Of a stretch of DNA of 15,507 bases, positions 1-6,596 are shown one piece after another. Position 1 is the first letter of the stretch. Every line of letters begins with the position of its first letter. Origin of the DNA: Bacteroidales bacterium (GTDB taxonomy: Bacteria > Bacteroidota > Bacteroidia > Bacteroidales > Azobacteroidaceae); the NCBI GenBank assembly GCA_020860885.1, contig JAJBTS010000427.1, positions 1 to 15,507 on the forward strand, read 5' to 3'. The notes under the pieces are model-generated. The model saw only the letters and a list, made by a program, of their open reading frames with translations. It did no database searches and was not told the DNA's origin. A program made the position numbers and the translations under genes.

Positions 1-366
1 GTTGCTTTCATCTTTTATATCGTATTTAACAGACTCATAATCTATCTGTATTTGATTTTTATTTATGATTTCACGATCGAGGGAATAGGTTAATGCAGTA
101 TCAAAATCATTATTGATAAACTTCTCATACAAACTGCTATCCATAAGATGAGGTTTTACACGGGAAAGAATCGTGATATTAAAGGTGTTATCACACTCCG
201 TGCATTTGTAGATAAGCCATACATCACTGTTCTTTTTTTGGTTGTTCATACGAAATTTTCCACTGCAATAAAAATGCTTACTTACTTTACATTTACTACA
301 TTTCTTCACATATAATGGCGCTTCGGTGGGAAGAACTTCCCACAGGATTTCTTTACTATTTAGCAT
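1..366 (-). CDS. DUF1062 family protein, 3' end cut by window edge
   Basis: An open frame of 122 codons starts at the ATG at 366-364 and stays open to base 1, so the C-terminus lies outside the window. The N-terminal part has zinc-ribbon-like cysteine pairs: C23-x2-C26 and C55-x2-C58, with an extra C34. W9, the segment from residue 50 (WLIYKC) and the 'SRVKPHL' stretch resemble the DUF1062 family (Pfam PF06353), which is of unknown function and usually 150-190 residues long. No signal peptide or membrane segment is seen, so it is probably cytosolic. The gene sits alone behind an unusually long upstream region (367-603). The family call rests on remembered sequence character only; a generic zinc-ribbon protein is the alternative. 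Confidence 0.7.
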   Translation of the reverse strand, partial: MLNSKEILWEVLPTEAPLYVKKCSKCKVSKHFYCSGKFRMNNQKKNSDVWLIYKCTECDNTFNITILSRVKPHLMDSSLYEKFINNDFDTALTYSLDREIINKNQIQIDYESVKYDIKDESN

Positions 367-603
367 AAGAGAAAAATTCTTTTAGCCGTTACTCTTCAGT
401 TCAGATTCTATACAGACAGACAACGGCGATACGGCAACCATTCGGTTTCCGTAAATCTTGGTTGATGAAAATTAATTAATGAGAAATCAGACCGGATAGG
501 AAATCCGGACGTAAGTATTCAATCTCAGAAAATCAGATTGAATATATCAGGCCATTATTAATAGAAGAATCTTTCTCAAAATGCTCGTTTTATGATTTGG
601 TTG
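367..603 (-). promoter_or_regulatory. Candidate structured 5' leader with three inverted repeats
   Basis: No convincing gene lies between the DUF1062 start and the end of the HxlR gene at 687. Three inverted repeats follow one another: 431-439/444-452 (nine pairs, one mismatch, 4-nt loop), 492-497/503-508 (CCGGAT/ATCCGG, 5-nt loop) and 516-525/535-544 (ten perfect pairs, 9-nt loop). A further GCCGTT (385-390) can pair with AACGGC (422-427) close to the start codon. If transcription begins near 597 on the minus strand, all of these fall in the untranslated leader. None is followed by a clear U-run, so simple termination is less likely. It matches no riboswitch class known to me. Confidence 0.4.
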
Positions 604-611
604 CAAAAGTA
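604..611 (-). promoter_or_regulatory. Bacteroidota -7 box, minus strand
   Basis: Read on the minus strand this is TACTTTTG, followed by C, an exact match to the TAnnTTTG -7 consensus. No clear TTG/TTTG element is visible about 20 bp upstream, so the support is the -7 match alone. It would drive the DUF1062 gene with a leader of about 230 nt. Confidence 0.45.
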
Positions 612-686
612 GTAATATAATCGCAGAATAATCATATATTCCGGCGTTAATAATGCTTGGGATATAATTTTTAAATTTGAATCCTG

Positions 687-1046
687 TCAAATCTTTGTGA
701 TTTCTTCACTGTGTTCCAGCGTCCATTCGATGAGTCCATACAAAGGCTTCATCAAGCTTTTTCCCAGTTCGGTCAGGGAATATTCTACTCGGGGAGGTAT
801 TTCCGCATACATTTTACGATTTACCAGTTTATGGGATTCCAGGGTACGTAAAGTTGTAGTAAGCATTTTCTGTGATATGCCTTGAGTATTTTTAAGCAGT
901 TCATTAAAACGCAGGACTCCATTTTCATTGAGCAATACAAGAATCCGTAAAGACCACTTATCTCCAAAACGATCTATAATCCCGCAAGCAGGACAAACAT
1001 ACTCTCTAAAATTATTTTCGTCTATTTTCAACTTTTCTACTTTCAT
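687..1046 (-). CDS. HxlR-family winged-helix transcriptional regulator
   Basis: The protein has 119 residues, the usual size for HxlR-type MarR-like regulators. It starts with C18-P-A-C21 just before a GDKW motif, the typical position of the redox- or electrophile-sensing cysteine in this family. The helix-turn-helix and wing follow: 'LRFNELLKNTQGISQKML' is the recognition region, 'LVNRKMYAEIPPRVEYSLT' the wing, and 'LGKSLMKPLYGLIEWT' the C-terminal dimerisation helix. The CxxC arrangement, rather than a single Cys, suggests disulfide or metal sensing (inference). The gene is divergent from the radical SAM gene, with 122 bp of repeat-rich DNA between them, so it probably controls that gene and itself. 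The ATG at 1046 is the only plausible start upstream of the conserved domain. Confidence 0.9.
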   Translation of the reverse strand: MKVEKLKIDENNFREYVCPACGIIDRFGDKWSLRILVLLNENGVLRFNELLKNTQGISQKMLTTTLRTLESHKLVNRKMYAEIPPRVEYSLTELGKSLMKPLYGLIEWTLEHSEEITKI

Positions 1047-1067
1047 ATTTACTTGATATTAAGAAAG

Positions 1068-1144
1068 AGTTACTTTGAGGTAACTATCTAACTCATAGGT
1101 TAGTTCTTTTTTTATACTTAGTATATATTTACCTTTGTATATAC
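1068..1144. promoter_or_regulatory. Divergent control region with candidate HxlR operators
   Basis: Between the divergent hxlR-like and radical SAM genes are several symmetric sites: AGTTAC/GTAACT (1068-1073/1080-1085), CTAAC/GTTAG (1088-1092/1099-1103), the palindrome TATACTTAGTATA (1113-1125), and GTATATA/TATATAC (1121-1127/1138-1144). The last pair straddles the -7 box of the radical SAM promoter, so binding there would block transcription. TAACT-type half-sites recur through the region. HxlR proteins bind as dimers to such inverted sites; which palindrome is the true operator cannot be decided from sequence alone. Confidence 0.5.
1130..1137 (+). promoter_or_regulatory. Bacteroidota -7 box for the radical SAM gene
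   Basis: TACCTTTG is an exact TAnnTTTG match, 31 bp before the ATG at 1169, giving a short leader of about 25 nt. The -33 element is not clear, as is common for regulated promoters in this phylum. It overlaps a candidate operator (1121-1144). Confidence 0.6.
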
Positions 1145-1168
1145 AAAAGTAACTAAATATTTTGAAAG

Positions 1169-2062
1169 ATGGAACAGATTCATTTTACTGGCCAGGTATG
1201 GCGACCACCCTTTGAAGCAAATTCGGTATTACTACAGGCAACAGCCGGCTGTTCGCACAATAGTTGCAGGTTTTGCAGTTTATATCACGGAACCAAGTTC
1301 CGTCCTTCCCCCTTTTCTGAGATAGAGCATGACCTTCAGGTCATTCAAAAATATCAGCCCGAAGCAAGACGCATATTTTTAACAGGAGCCAATCCGTTTG
1401 TTTTCAGTTACAATAAGTTGGTTAAGATTGCTTTGCTGATTAGAAGATATCTTCCTAATGTGCAGAACATAGGTGGATTTGCACGTATTACAGATATAAA
1501 AACCAAATCTCTGGCAGAATGGAAAGATCTGCGGAGATTAGGATACGATCGTATTGCTATCGGTACGGAAACAGGAGATGACATTACTCTTCTTAGGATG
1601 AAGAAAGGTTATACTGCAAAAGAAATACTCGAACAATGTATAAAATTACAGGAAGCAGGTATCGAATATAATATAACATACCTCAATGGATTGGGGGGTA
1701 TGGGTAATGGTGAACGCAATGCATTGGAAACAGCAAAGATTTACAGTCAAATCCGTCCTTTTATTATATCCGTTGTTTCTCTGACGGTATTTCCTGAATC
1801 CGAATTGTATCAGGAAATTCAAGAGGGAGAGTATATAGAATCGTCAGAGCATGAACGTTTAGAAGAATTACATACTTTAATTTCGAATTTGATGTTGGAT
1901 ACTCCTGTTACAATTCTAGCAAATACGGTATCCAATCCGGTACCTCTGACAGGACTTCTGCCTTACGACAGGCAGCATCTGACAAGTGAGATCCGAAAAA
2001 TAATGGATCAGGTAAAGGAAGAGGAACTAAAAAATTACAGAATGAGTATAAAATCTCTTTAG
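1169..2062 (+). CDS. Radical SAM domain protein (CX4CX2C type)
   Basis: This 297-residue protein carries an iron-sulfur cysteine motif with unusual spacing, C28-x4-C33-x2-C36 (CSHNSCRFC), instead of the classic CX3CX2C; the spacing is known from a COG1032-like group of small radical SAM proteins. After it come a helix-strand pattern with 'IFLTGANPF', a GTETGDD segment (SAM-binding region) and 'YNITYLNGLGGMG', matching the strands of a partial TIM barrel. No B12-binding or SPASM domain is present and no substrate can be named. It is divergent from a HxlR regulator and starts 31 bp after a clear -7 box, so it is probably induced when the regulator is released, perhaps by redox or electrophile stress (inference). 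No partner gene is co-transcribed with certainty; the next gene has its own -7 box. Confidence 0.88.
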   Translation: MEQIHFTGQVWRPPFEANSVLLQATAGCSHNSCRFCSLYHGTKFRPSPFSEIEHDLQVIQKYQPEARRIFLTGANPFVFSYNKLVKIALLIRRYLPNVQNIGGFARITDIKTKSLAEWKDLRRLGYDRIAIGTETGDDITLLRMKKGYTAKEILEQCIKLQEAGIEYNITYLNGLGGMGNGERNALETAKIYSQIRPFIISVVSLTVFPESELYQEIQEGEYIESSEHERLEELHTLISNLMLDTPVTILANTVSNPVPLTGLLPYDRQHLTSEIRKIMDQVKEEELKNYRMSIKSL

Positions 2063-2095
2063 CTTATGTGAGGAACTAAATGATAGTTATTTTGT

Positions 2096-2103
2096 TATTT
2101 TTG
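2096..2103 (+). promoter_or_regulatory. Bacteroidota -7 box for the esterase gene
   Basis: TATTTTTG matches TAnnTTTG exactly and lies 24 bp before the ATG at 2128, in the 65-bp gap after the radical SAM stop. No terminator is visible in the gap, so read-through from the upstream gene is possible as well. Confidence 0.5.
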
Positions 2104-2127
2104 TAAAGAACTTTAAGAGTATCGTTT

Positions 2128-3393
2128 ATGAAAAGAATATTTTTAATAATAGGTTTAGGGTTAATAGTTAATATGCTGAATGCTCGTATTAATACGATAG
2201 ATCAGAATATGGAAAAAGTCATCGCTTTAACTGAAGTTTTTGGCGATGGGCAGAAGGTTACTGCCGCAATACTGGAATATGATAAAGAAATTAAAAACTC
2301 TTCCTTATCCATGGATAGCTATGAGGTGGAAGGCAGAACCATAACCAAAGTATATTCGAATAATTCTGCAAAAAAAACTTCAGAAGGTACTGATGGGAAA
2401 TATGTGATCATTGAACTTTCTCCCAACGATGCTGATGCCTTGCTTTTTGTGCAGGAAGGCCGTAAAAGAGTTCTCAAAGAAGCCCAACTATCCGTCCGTC
2501 AGGTCAAAGAGATTGAAACCACTAGCAACAAACGGATTCAACCCATCGAAGAAGTGGTTAAGAACAGTTCGCAGATGAATCTGGTGGTAGATGATTTTGT
2601 ACAGCGTGAATATACGTATGAGCCTACAGGAGACGTTCTACAATACAACCTCTTTATTCCTCAGAACTACGATACTTCGAAATCTTATCCTCTGATATTA
2701 TTTATGCACGATGCCAGTATTACCGGAGGGGATGTATTGGCAACGTTGGTTCAGGGAAATGGTGCTATAATCTGGGCTACCCCGGAAGAACAAGCGAAAC
2801 ATCCTTGTTTTGTTTTAGCGCCCCAGTTTGCCAGACAAGTGGTGAATGATAATTCCGAAGCTAGTATTGATCTGGATGTAACAATCGGTCTTATAAGGAG
2901 TCTGATGCAGGAATACAACATAGATGCAAACCGTCTTTATACCACAGGCCAGTCAGGTGGATGCATGATGTCCATCGCTATGAATATTAAATATCCGGAT
3001 TTTTTTGCTGCTTCTTATCTTGTGGCAGGCCAATGGGATGCTAATCTGGTTACACCGATGGCAAATGATAAACTCTGGATATTGGTTTCGGAAGGAGATA
3101 GTAAAGCTTTTCCCGGTATGAATGCAATAACAGCAGCTTTAGAAAAAGAGGGTGCCCGAGTAAGCCGTGCCGTTTGGGATGGTCAGTCGACTCCGGAAAT
3201 ATTTGAGAAGGAGGTCAGGAAAATGGTTGCGGAAGATACGAATATCAAATATACTATGCTTAAACTGGGAACAACCCTGCCTGAGTCGCAAAGAAACGGA
3301 CAAAAGAATGAGCATATGGAAACATGGAAAATTGCCTATAATATTGAAGGAATCCGCGATTGGATTTTTAGCCAAAGTAAGAAGAAAGAATGA
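2128..3393 (+). CDS. Exported alpha/beta-hydrolase esterase, EstA-like with N-terminal Ig-like domain
   Basis: The 421-residue protein starts with a signal peptide (K2-R3, hydrophobic to about residue 17, likely cleaved after LNA). Residues ~25-130 are beta-rich and resemble the Ig-like domain found in front of EstA-type esterases. From ~165 an alpha/beta-hydrolase fold follows: 'YNLFIPQNY', 'YPLILFMHDAS' (oxyanion strand), then the nucleophile elbow G-Q-S276-G-G. D324 (in SEGDSKAFPG) and H396 (in KNEHMETW) fit as the other catalytic residues, so the triad is complete. It probably hydrolyses an ester or, less likely, a peptide in the periplasm or at the surface; the substrate is unknown. The family is often annotated as prolyl oligopeptidase-like or PHB-depolymerase-like. 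Confidence 0.87.
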   Translation: MKRIFLIIGLGLIVNMLNARINTIDQNMEKVIALTEVFGDGQKVTAAILEYDKEIKNSSLSMDSYEVEGRTITKVYSNNSAKKTSEGTDGKYVIIELSPNDADALLFVQEGRKRVLKEAQLSVRQVKEIETTSNKRIQPIEEVVKNSSQMNLVVDDFVQREYTYEPTGDVLQYNLFIPQNYDTSKSYPLILFMHDASITGGDVLATLVQGNGAIIWATPEEQAKHPCFVLAPQFARQVVNDNSEASIDLDVTIGLIRSLMQEYNIDANRLYTTGQSGGCMMSIAMNIKYPDFFAASYLVAGQWDANLVTPMANDKLWILVSEGDSKAFPGMNAITAALEKEGARVSRAVWDGQSTPEIFEKEVRKMVAEDTNIKYTMLKLGTTLPESQRNGQKNEHMETWKIAYNIEGIRDWIFSQSKKKE

Positions 3394-3416
3394 TAAAGAT
3401 CACAAAAATTGATTTT

Positions 3417-3944
3417 TTACCATTCTTCAGTCCGGCTGTTTAGTAATTCAGTTCTTTTGCTGCCGTCGGCTTGAATCATCTTACGGATAAAACGGGCGAG
3501 TTTCATGGAGGTAATATCCAGATAATTCACTCGTATGAATAAGGCTTTTACACCTTCTTGTTCATAAAGCCTGTCAAGGCGGTAAAACCACGTGGGTTGA
3601 ATCAAGTCAGGCTTGTAATTTCTGTCGACCAGAAGACGGATAAAATGCTGACCTCTGTAGTAAAAATCATCTACATGCAGAATAGCGCCCCACTCAATCT
3701 CTTCACGTATACTGGATGTTTCCGTAATACCGTTTTCCGTTAAAACAATAGAGGGATTTCTATCAAACAGAGTACTGATACCGAATATTAAGCATAGGAC
3801 CGATAAAATAATGAAACTCCAGCCCATCACGTTTTTATCCGTATATTGGAAAAATAGCCAGGCTCCTGCTGCAAGCAACACACTTATGAGAATTATTAGA
3901 AAGGCTTTCTGTTGTGATTTGTATATAATTACCTCATGGTTCAT
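3417..3944 (-). CDS. Small membrane protein, STM3941-like
   Basis: The protein has 175 residues with two N-terminal membrane helices, about 14-32 and 40-60. A soluble beta-rich domain follows (IVLTENGITE, EEIEWGAILHVDDF, IRLLVDRN), resembling bacterial PH-like domains that start after a helical hairpin. Residues 125-160 contain a segment (NYLDITSMKLARFIRKM) typical of the STM3941 family of unknown function. The assignment is by remembered resemblance and is moderate. It is convergent with the esterase gene, its stop lying 23 bp beyond that gene's stop, and its start is close to the repeat element at 3978-4127. The role is unknown. Confidence 0.7.
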   Translation of the reverse strand: MNHEVIIYKSQQKAFLIILISVLLAAGAWLFFQYTDKNVMGWSFIILSVLCLIFGISTLFDRNPSIVLTENGITETSSIREEIEWGAILHVDDFYYRGQHFIRLLVDRNYKPDLIQPTWFYRLDRLYEQEGVKALFIRVNYLDITSMKLARFIRKMIQADGSKRTELLNSRTEEW

Positions 3945-3977
3945 AAGACATTTATTGGTATTATGATATTCGTCTAT

Positions 3978-4127
3978 AAACTAAAAGAGGTGTCCAAATA
4001 GTAAATACTCTCCTCGTTTGGCCCCCAACCCCCTAAAGGGGGCTATTGATATTCAACTGTTTAAGAATTCCCTTTTAGGGGATTTAGGGGCAGAAAGTTC
4101 TTTTTGGACACCCTCTTTTAATAGTTT
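3978..4127. repeat. 150-bp imperfect palindromic MITE-like element
   Basis: The outer arms (3978-3998 and 4103-4127) are inverted copies of about 20 bp that share TGTCCAAA/TTTGGACA and the adjoining AAAGAGG/CCTCTTT, with small indels. Inside are a CCCCC-TAAA-GGGGG hairpin (4029-4042) and, inverted relative to it, CCCTTTTAGGGG (4070-4081) with ATTTAGGGG after it. The element is therefore nested-symmetric almost end to end. G/C-run repeats of this kind are widespread between Bacteroidota genes. It has no coding capacity and sits after the DUF892 gene, where it may also end transcription. Non-autonomous mobility is inferred; no target-site duplication is clear. Confidence 0.65.
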
Positions 4128-4139
4128 AACTTGTCCTTT

Positions 4140-4679
4140 TTACTCCATAGCGGCACGTTCGTTAACATAGCCTTCTGCTACTTCAGTCAGAGTAACATCT
4201 GTTTTTTTCTCATTATCCAAAATCTTTTGCAGCAATTTAGCCACTTGATTTTCACCCATATGTTTAGCAAAAATAACCAGTGTTCCATACGATGCTATTT
4301 CGTAATGTTCCACTTTTTGAGCTGCTAAAATCAGGCCTGCATCACGAGTGTAAGTATCCGTTTCCGTATCTTCAATTACACTTGTAGCCTCATTTAATAA
4401 ACCTTCCATAGCTTCACATTTTTTTGCCTGGGCTTTTTTACCCATCATTTCAAATACTTGCTCCACCATTCCGATTTGTTCTTCGGTTTCTTTGGTGTGC
4501 TTTTCAAAAGCTTTAGCCAGTTTTTTACTTGTCGAAGCTTTCATTAATTTTGGCAAAGCTTTGTGTAATGCTTTCTCTGCCCAATAAATGTCTTTCAACT
4601 GATCGATGAAGAATTCTCTGAACTCACTACTTTCTATTTTTTGAGTAGTGCTTTTTTTTGTTTGACTTTTTGTTTCCAT
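4140..4679 (-). CDS. YciE/YciF-type ferritin-like protein (DUF892)
   Basis: This 179-residue protein starts with a low-complexity T/K/S-rich tail (1-17). A four-helix ferritin-like domain of the YciE/YciF family (PF05974) follows: 'FREFFIDQLKDIYWAEKAL' (19-37), 'KHTKETEEQIGMVEQVFEMM' (60-79), 'VEHYEIASYG' (123-132) and 'LDNEKKTD' (154-161). Carboxylate and His candidates for a di-metal site are E35, E67, E124/H125/E127 and E157. The family is linked to stress and stationary-phase survival; the exact function is unsettled. It lies 28 bp downstream of the short-chain dehydrogenase gene on the same strand and is probably co-transcribed. Its TAA stop is followed by the palindromic element. Confidence 0.92.
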   Translation of the reverse strand: METKSQTKKSTTQKIESSEFREFFIDQLKDIYWAEKALHKALPKLMKASTSKKLAKAFEKHTKETEEQIGMVEQVFEMMGKKAQAKKCEAMEGLLNEATSVIEDTETDTYTRDAGLILAAQKVEHYEIASYGTLVIFAKHMGENQVAKLLQKILDNEKKTDVTLTEVAEGYVNERAAME

Positions 4680-4707
4680 AACTTTATAATAAAATTTTTA
4701 TTTTTAA

Positions 4708-5607
4708 TCAGACCGTTTCCATACCACCGTCGACTCCGTAGGTTGCACAGGTAACAAAGCTTGCTTCTTCCGATGCTAAAAATACATATACACCGGCAAT
4801 CTCGTACGGTTGCGCAGCACGTTGCATCAGATTTACCGATCCATGATCCGGAATATCATCTTTTTTCAGACCTCCCGAAATTTCCAGAGGTGTCCAGGTA
4901 GAGCCGGGACATACCGTATTTACACGAATGCCTTTTTCAACCAACTGCTTAGCCAATGAACGGCTCAGTCCGACAACTGCATATTTTGAAGATGCATACT
5001 CGGTAAGTTTAGCGGCAGGTTTAAAAAACTCGGATGAAGAAGTAAACAGTATACAAGATCCTTTTGGCATATCTTTATGAATTTCCTGTACCATCCAGAA
5101 AGGCGAAAACACATTCAGGCTGAATGTGTTCAGTAATTGTTCACTGGTAATTTCATCCAGATCATTAGAAGCCCGTTGAGTTCCCGCATTTAAAACAAGT
5201 ATATCGATTTGTCCCAGTTTCTCTTTTGCCTGGCGTATAGTCTTTTTTGCACCTTCTTCGGTGGAGATATCGCCTGGTAAGCAATGGATGTCTATTCCTT
5301 CTTTGGATAACAATTCAACCAATGAATCTGCATCTTTATTCTCATCGGAAAGATAATTAATAGCTACTTCAGCTCCTTCCCGGGCATAAGCGATAGCTAC
5401 GGCACGGCCAATTCCCGAATCACCACCCGTAATAAAGGCTTTCCGCCCTTTTAGCCTGCCGCAACCTTCATAAGTTTCTTCTCCACTATCAGGTACCGGT
5501 TTCATTTCTGCCTGAATGCCCGGTGCCTCCTGCATCTGTTTTTCATAGCTTTCTGGTAATCCTCGTTTATCCCGTGGATCTTTAAGCCCATTTTCGTTTT
5601 TTATCAT
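4708..5607 (-). CDS. SDR-family oxidoreductase, YhxC/YghA-like general stress type
   Basis: The protein has 299 residues, longer than a classic 250-residue SDR because of a polar N-terminal extension (1-50, 'KDPRDKRGLPESYEKQMQ'). That extension is typical of the general-stress SDR group (Bacillus YhxC/YdaD, E. coli YghA). The Rossmann fold shows T60-G-G-D-S-G-I-G67 for the cofactor, NAG at 140-142, a serine cluster at 190-192, and catalytic Y204-x3-K208. It would be a soluble NAD(P)-dependent dehydrogenase or reductase; the substrate is not predictable. It is the first gene of a leftward pair with the DUF892 gene, a pairing that supports a general stress role. The start at 5607 follows an AT-rich leader and no minus-strand -7 box stands out. 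Confidence 0.92.
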   Translation of the reverse strand: MIKNENGLKDPRDKRGLPESYEKQMQEAPGIQAEMKPVPDSGEETYEGCGRLKGRKAFITGGDSGIGRAVAIAYAREGAEVAINYLSDENKDADSLVELLSKEGIDIHCLPGDISTEEGAKKTIRQAKEKLGQIDILVLNAGTQRASNDLDEITSEQLLNTFSLNVFSPFWMVQEIHKDMPKGSCILFTSSSEFFKPAAKLTEYASSKYAVVGLSRSLAKQLVEKGIRVNTVCPGSTWTPLEISGGLKKDDIPDHGSVNLMQRAAQPYEIAGVYVFLASEEASFVTCATYGVDGGMETV

Positions 5608-5779
5608 ACCAATAAATTTTAGTTAAATAATTAATTTAATTGATTGCTTTAAGGAAGCAGTTTTCTTCTTACAGTTTCTCATTCGTATTTTGGTCTATAT
5701 TAAGAACAAGCAAAAAAATAGATATGTTTCAGGTTTAATTTTTTTTTACAAAAACGGATATTACTTAACTGAAACCCCT

Positions 5780-5801
5780 ATACTGCACCTTTTCGCAGTA
5801 T
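5780..5801. repeat. Inverted repeat, candidate operator or hairpin
   Basis: ATACTGC (5780-5786) and GCAGTAT (5795-5801) form a perfect 7-bp inverted repeat around an 8-nt centre, about 60 bp upstream of the -7 box of the alkyltransferase operon. The placement suits a regulator site; no U-run follows on either strand. Confidence 0.35.
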
Positions 5802-5861
5802 TGAAATACCAAATAAATAAAACTTAGCAAGATCCGGATTTTTTAAGTGTCGGGATAAATC

Positions 5862-5869
5862 TATCTTTG
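5862..5869 (+). promoter_or_regulatory. Bacteroidota -7 box for the alkyltransferase operon
   Basis: TATCTTTG matches TAnnTTTG exactly. A T-run at about 5838-5844 may act as a weak -33 element. Transcription would start near 5876, giving a leader of about 60 nt before the ATG at 5935. Confidence 0.6.
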
Positions 5870-5934
5870 TATGAAATATGAGTTAAAAGGGAATATAGAT
5901 TTCCCGGTAAGAAGAAAACCATTAGAAAACGGAA

Positions 5935-6594
5935 ATGAAAATGAATCGCTCTTATAAAGAGATGTCGAAAGAAATATCGGATAAGGATAAGGAATTGCTT
6001 TGTCTGAATAAAGCAACGATTCTTAACCGTATGATTGATGATCTTCCTCAGGCTTCCCGGTCAAATATTGAAATTTTGGAGTGGTTGCCGGACGATGGGA
6101 AACTTCCTGTGGAATATTCTTCCTACGAAAGCTCTTTTGGAAAAGTCCTGATAGCCAATACGCCAAAAGGAGTATGTTACCTCGGAATCGGGATTGACGA
6201 AAGCGGATACGTATCGACCGATTTTAACAAACGGTTCGGGTATGCCCGTCCGGTAGAATCTGAAACTCCGCAACAAAAAGAAGCACTGGACTTTCTGAAT
6301 GGGAAAAGAAACGGGTGGTTGATTTTTCACCTCAAAGGAACCCCTTACCAAACGGAAATCTGGCGACGGTTGATCCGTATCCCTTACGGAAAAGTAATAT
6401 CTTACGCTACATTGGCAGGAGATAAGAAACATTCGCGGGCAGCAGGGACTGCCAACGGTAGAAATCCTATTTTTTATCTGGTGCCTTGCCATAGGGTGGT
6501 GTGTTCGGATGGTAAATTTGACCGTTATTCGTGGGGAAAAGAAGTGAAAAAGCGACTGCTGGCATGGGAATTTGCCAATAGTAAAGATTTATAG
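5935..6594 (+). CDS. O6-alkylguanine-DNA alkyltransferase paralogue 1 (AGT/Ogt-like)
   Basis: This 219-residue protein is predicted to remove alkyl groups from O6-alkylguanine by transfer to its own cysteine. The C-terminal DNA-binding/catalytic domain shows GTPYQTEIWRRL (GTxFQ-like), SYATLA with the conserved Tyr, the arginine finger R168 in RAAG, the active site P184-C185-H186-R187-V, and the terminal E of LLAWE. The variable N-terminal half begins near 'YSSYESSFGKVLIANT'. The first ~55 residues are an extra polar/helical segment not found in short Ogt proteins, ending in 'IEILEW', which recurs as 'FQFIEW' in paralogue 2. There is no Ada zinc domain. It is the first gene of a three-gene operon, with only 2 bp before the next ATG. 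An alternative start is the ATG at 5941. Confidence 0.9.
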   Translation: MKMNRSYKEMSKEISDKDKELLCLNKATILNRMIDDLPQASRSNIEILEWLPDDGKLPVEYSSYESSFGKVLIANTPKGVCYLGIGIDESGYVSTDFNKRFGYARPVESETPQQKEALDFLNGKRNGWLIFHLKGTPYQTEIWRRLIRIPYGKVISYATLAGDKKHSRAAGTANGRNPIFYLVPCHRVVCSDGKFDRYSWGKEVKKRLLAWEFANSKDL

Positions 6595-6596
6595 AT

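Larger units (their letters stand above)
5608..5934. other. Divergent intergenic region, no gene
   Basis: These 327 bp separate the leftward SDR/DUF892 unit from the rightward alkyltransferase operon. They contain AT-rich DNA, an inverted repeat ATACTGC/GCAGTAT (5780-5786/5795-5801), and the -7 box at 5862-5869. A small hairpin GGGAA/TTCCC lies in the leader at about 5889-5905. No exact minus-strand TAnnTTTG was found for the SDR gene. No Ada-box-like element was recognised. Confidence 0.6.

Noticed and set aside
3394..3416. AAGAATG/CATTCTT pairing between the esterase end and the convergent gene
   Set aside because: The stem is 7 bp with a loop of nearly 30 nt; too weak for a terminator call.
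3978..4127. A complete insertion sequence
   Set aside because: There is no transposase frame in 150 bp, so only a MITE-like or palindromic repeat is supported.
5967..5981. AAAGAAATATCGG, resembling the ftsH/hdeD operator motif, inside AGT paralogue 1
   Set aside because: It is within coding sequence, is followed by none of the ACATT half-site or -7 box, and is explained by ordinary K-E-I-S codons.
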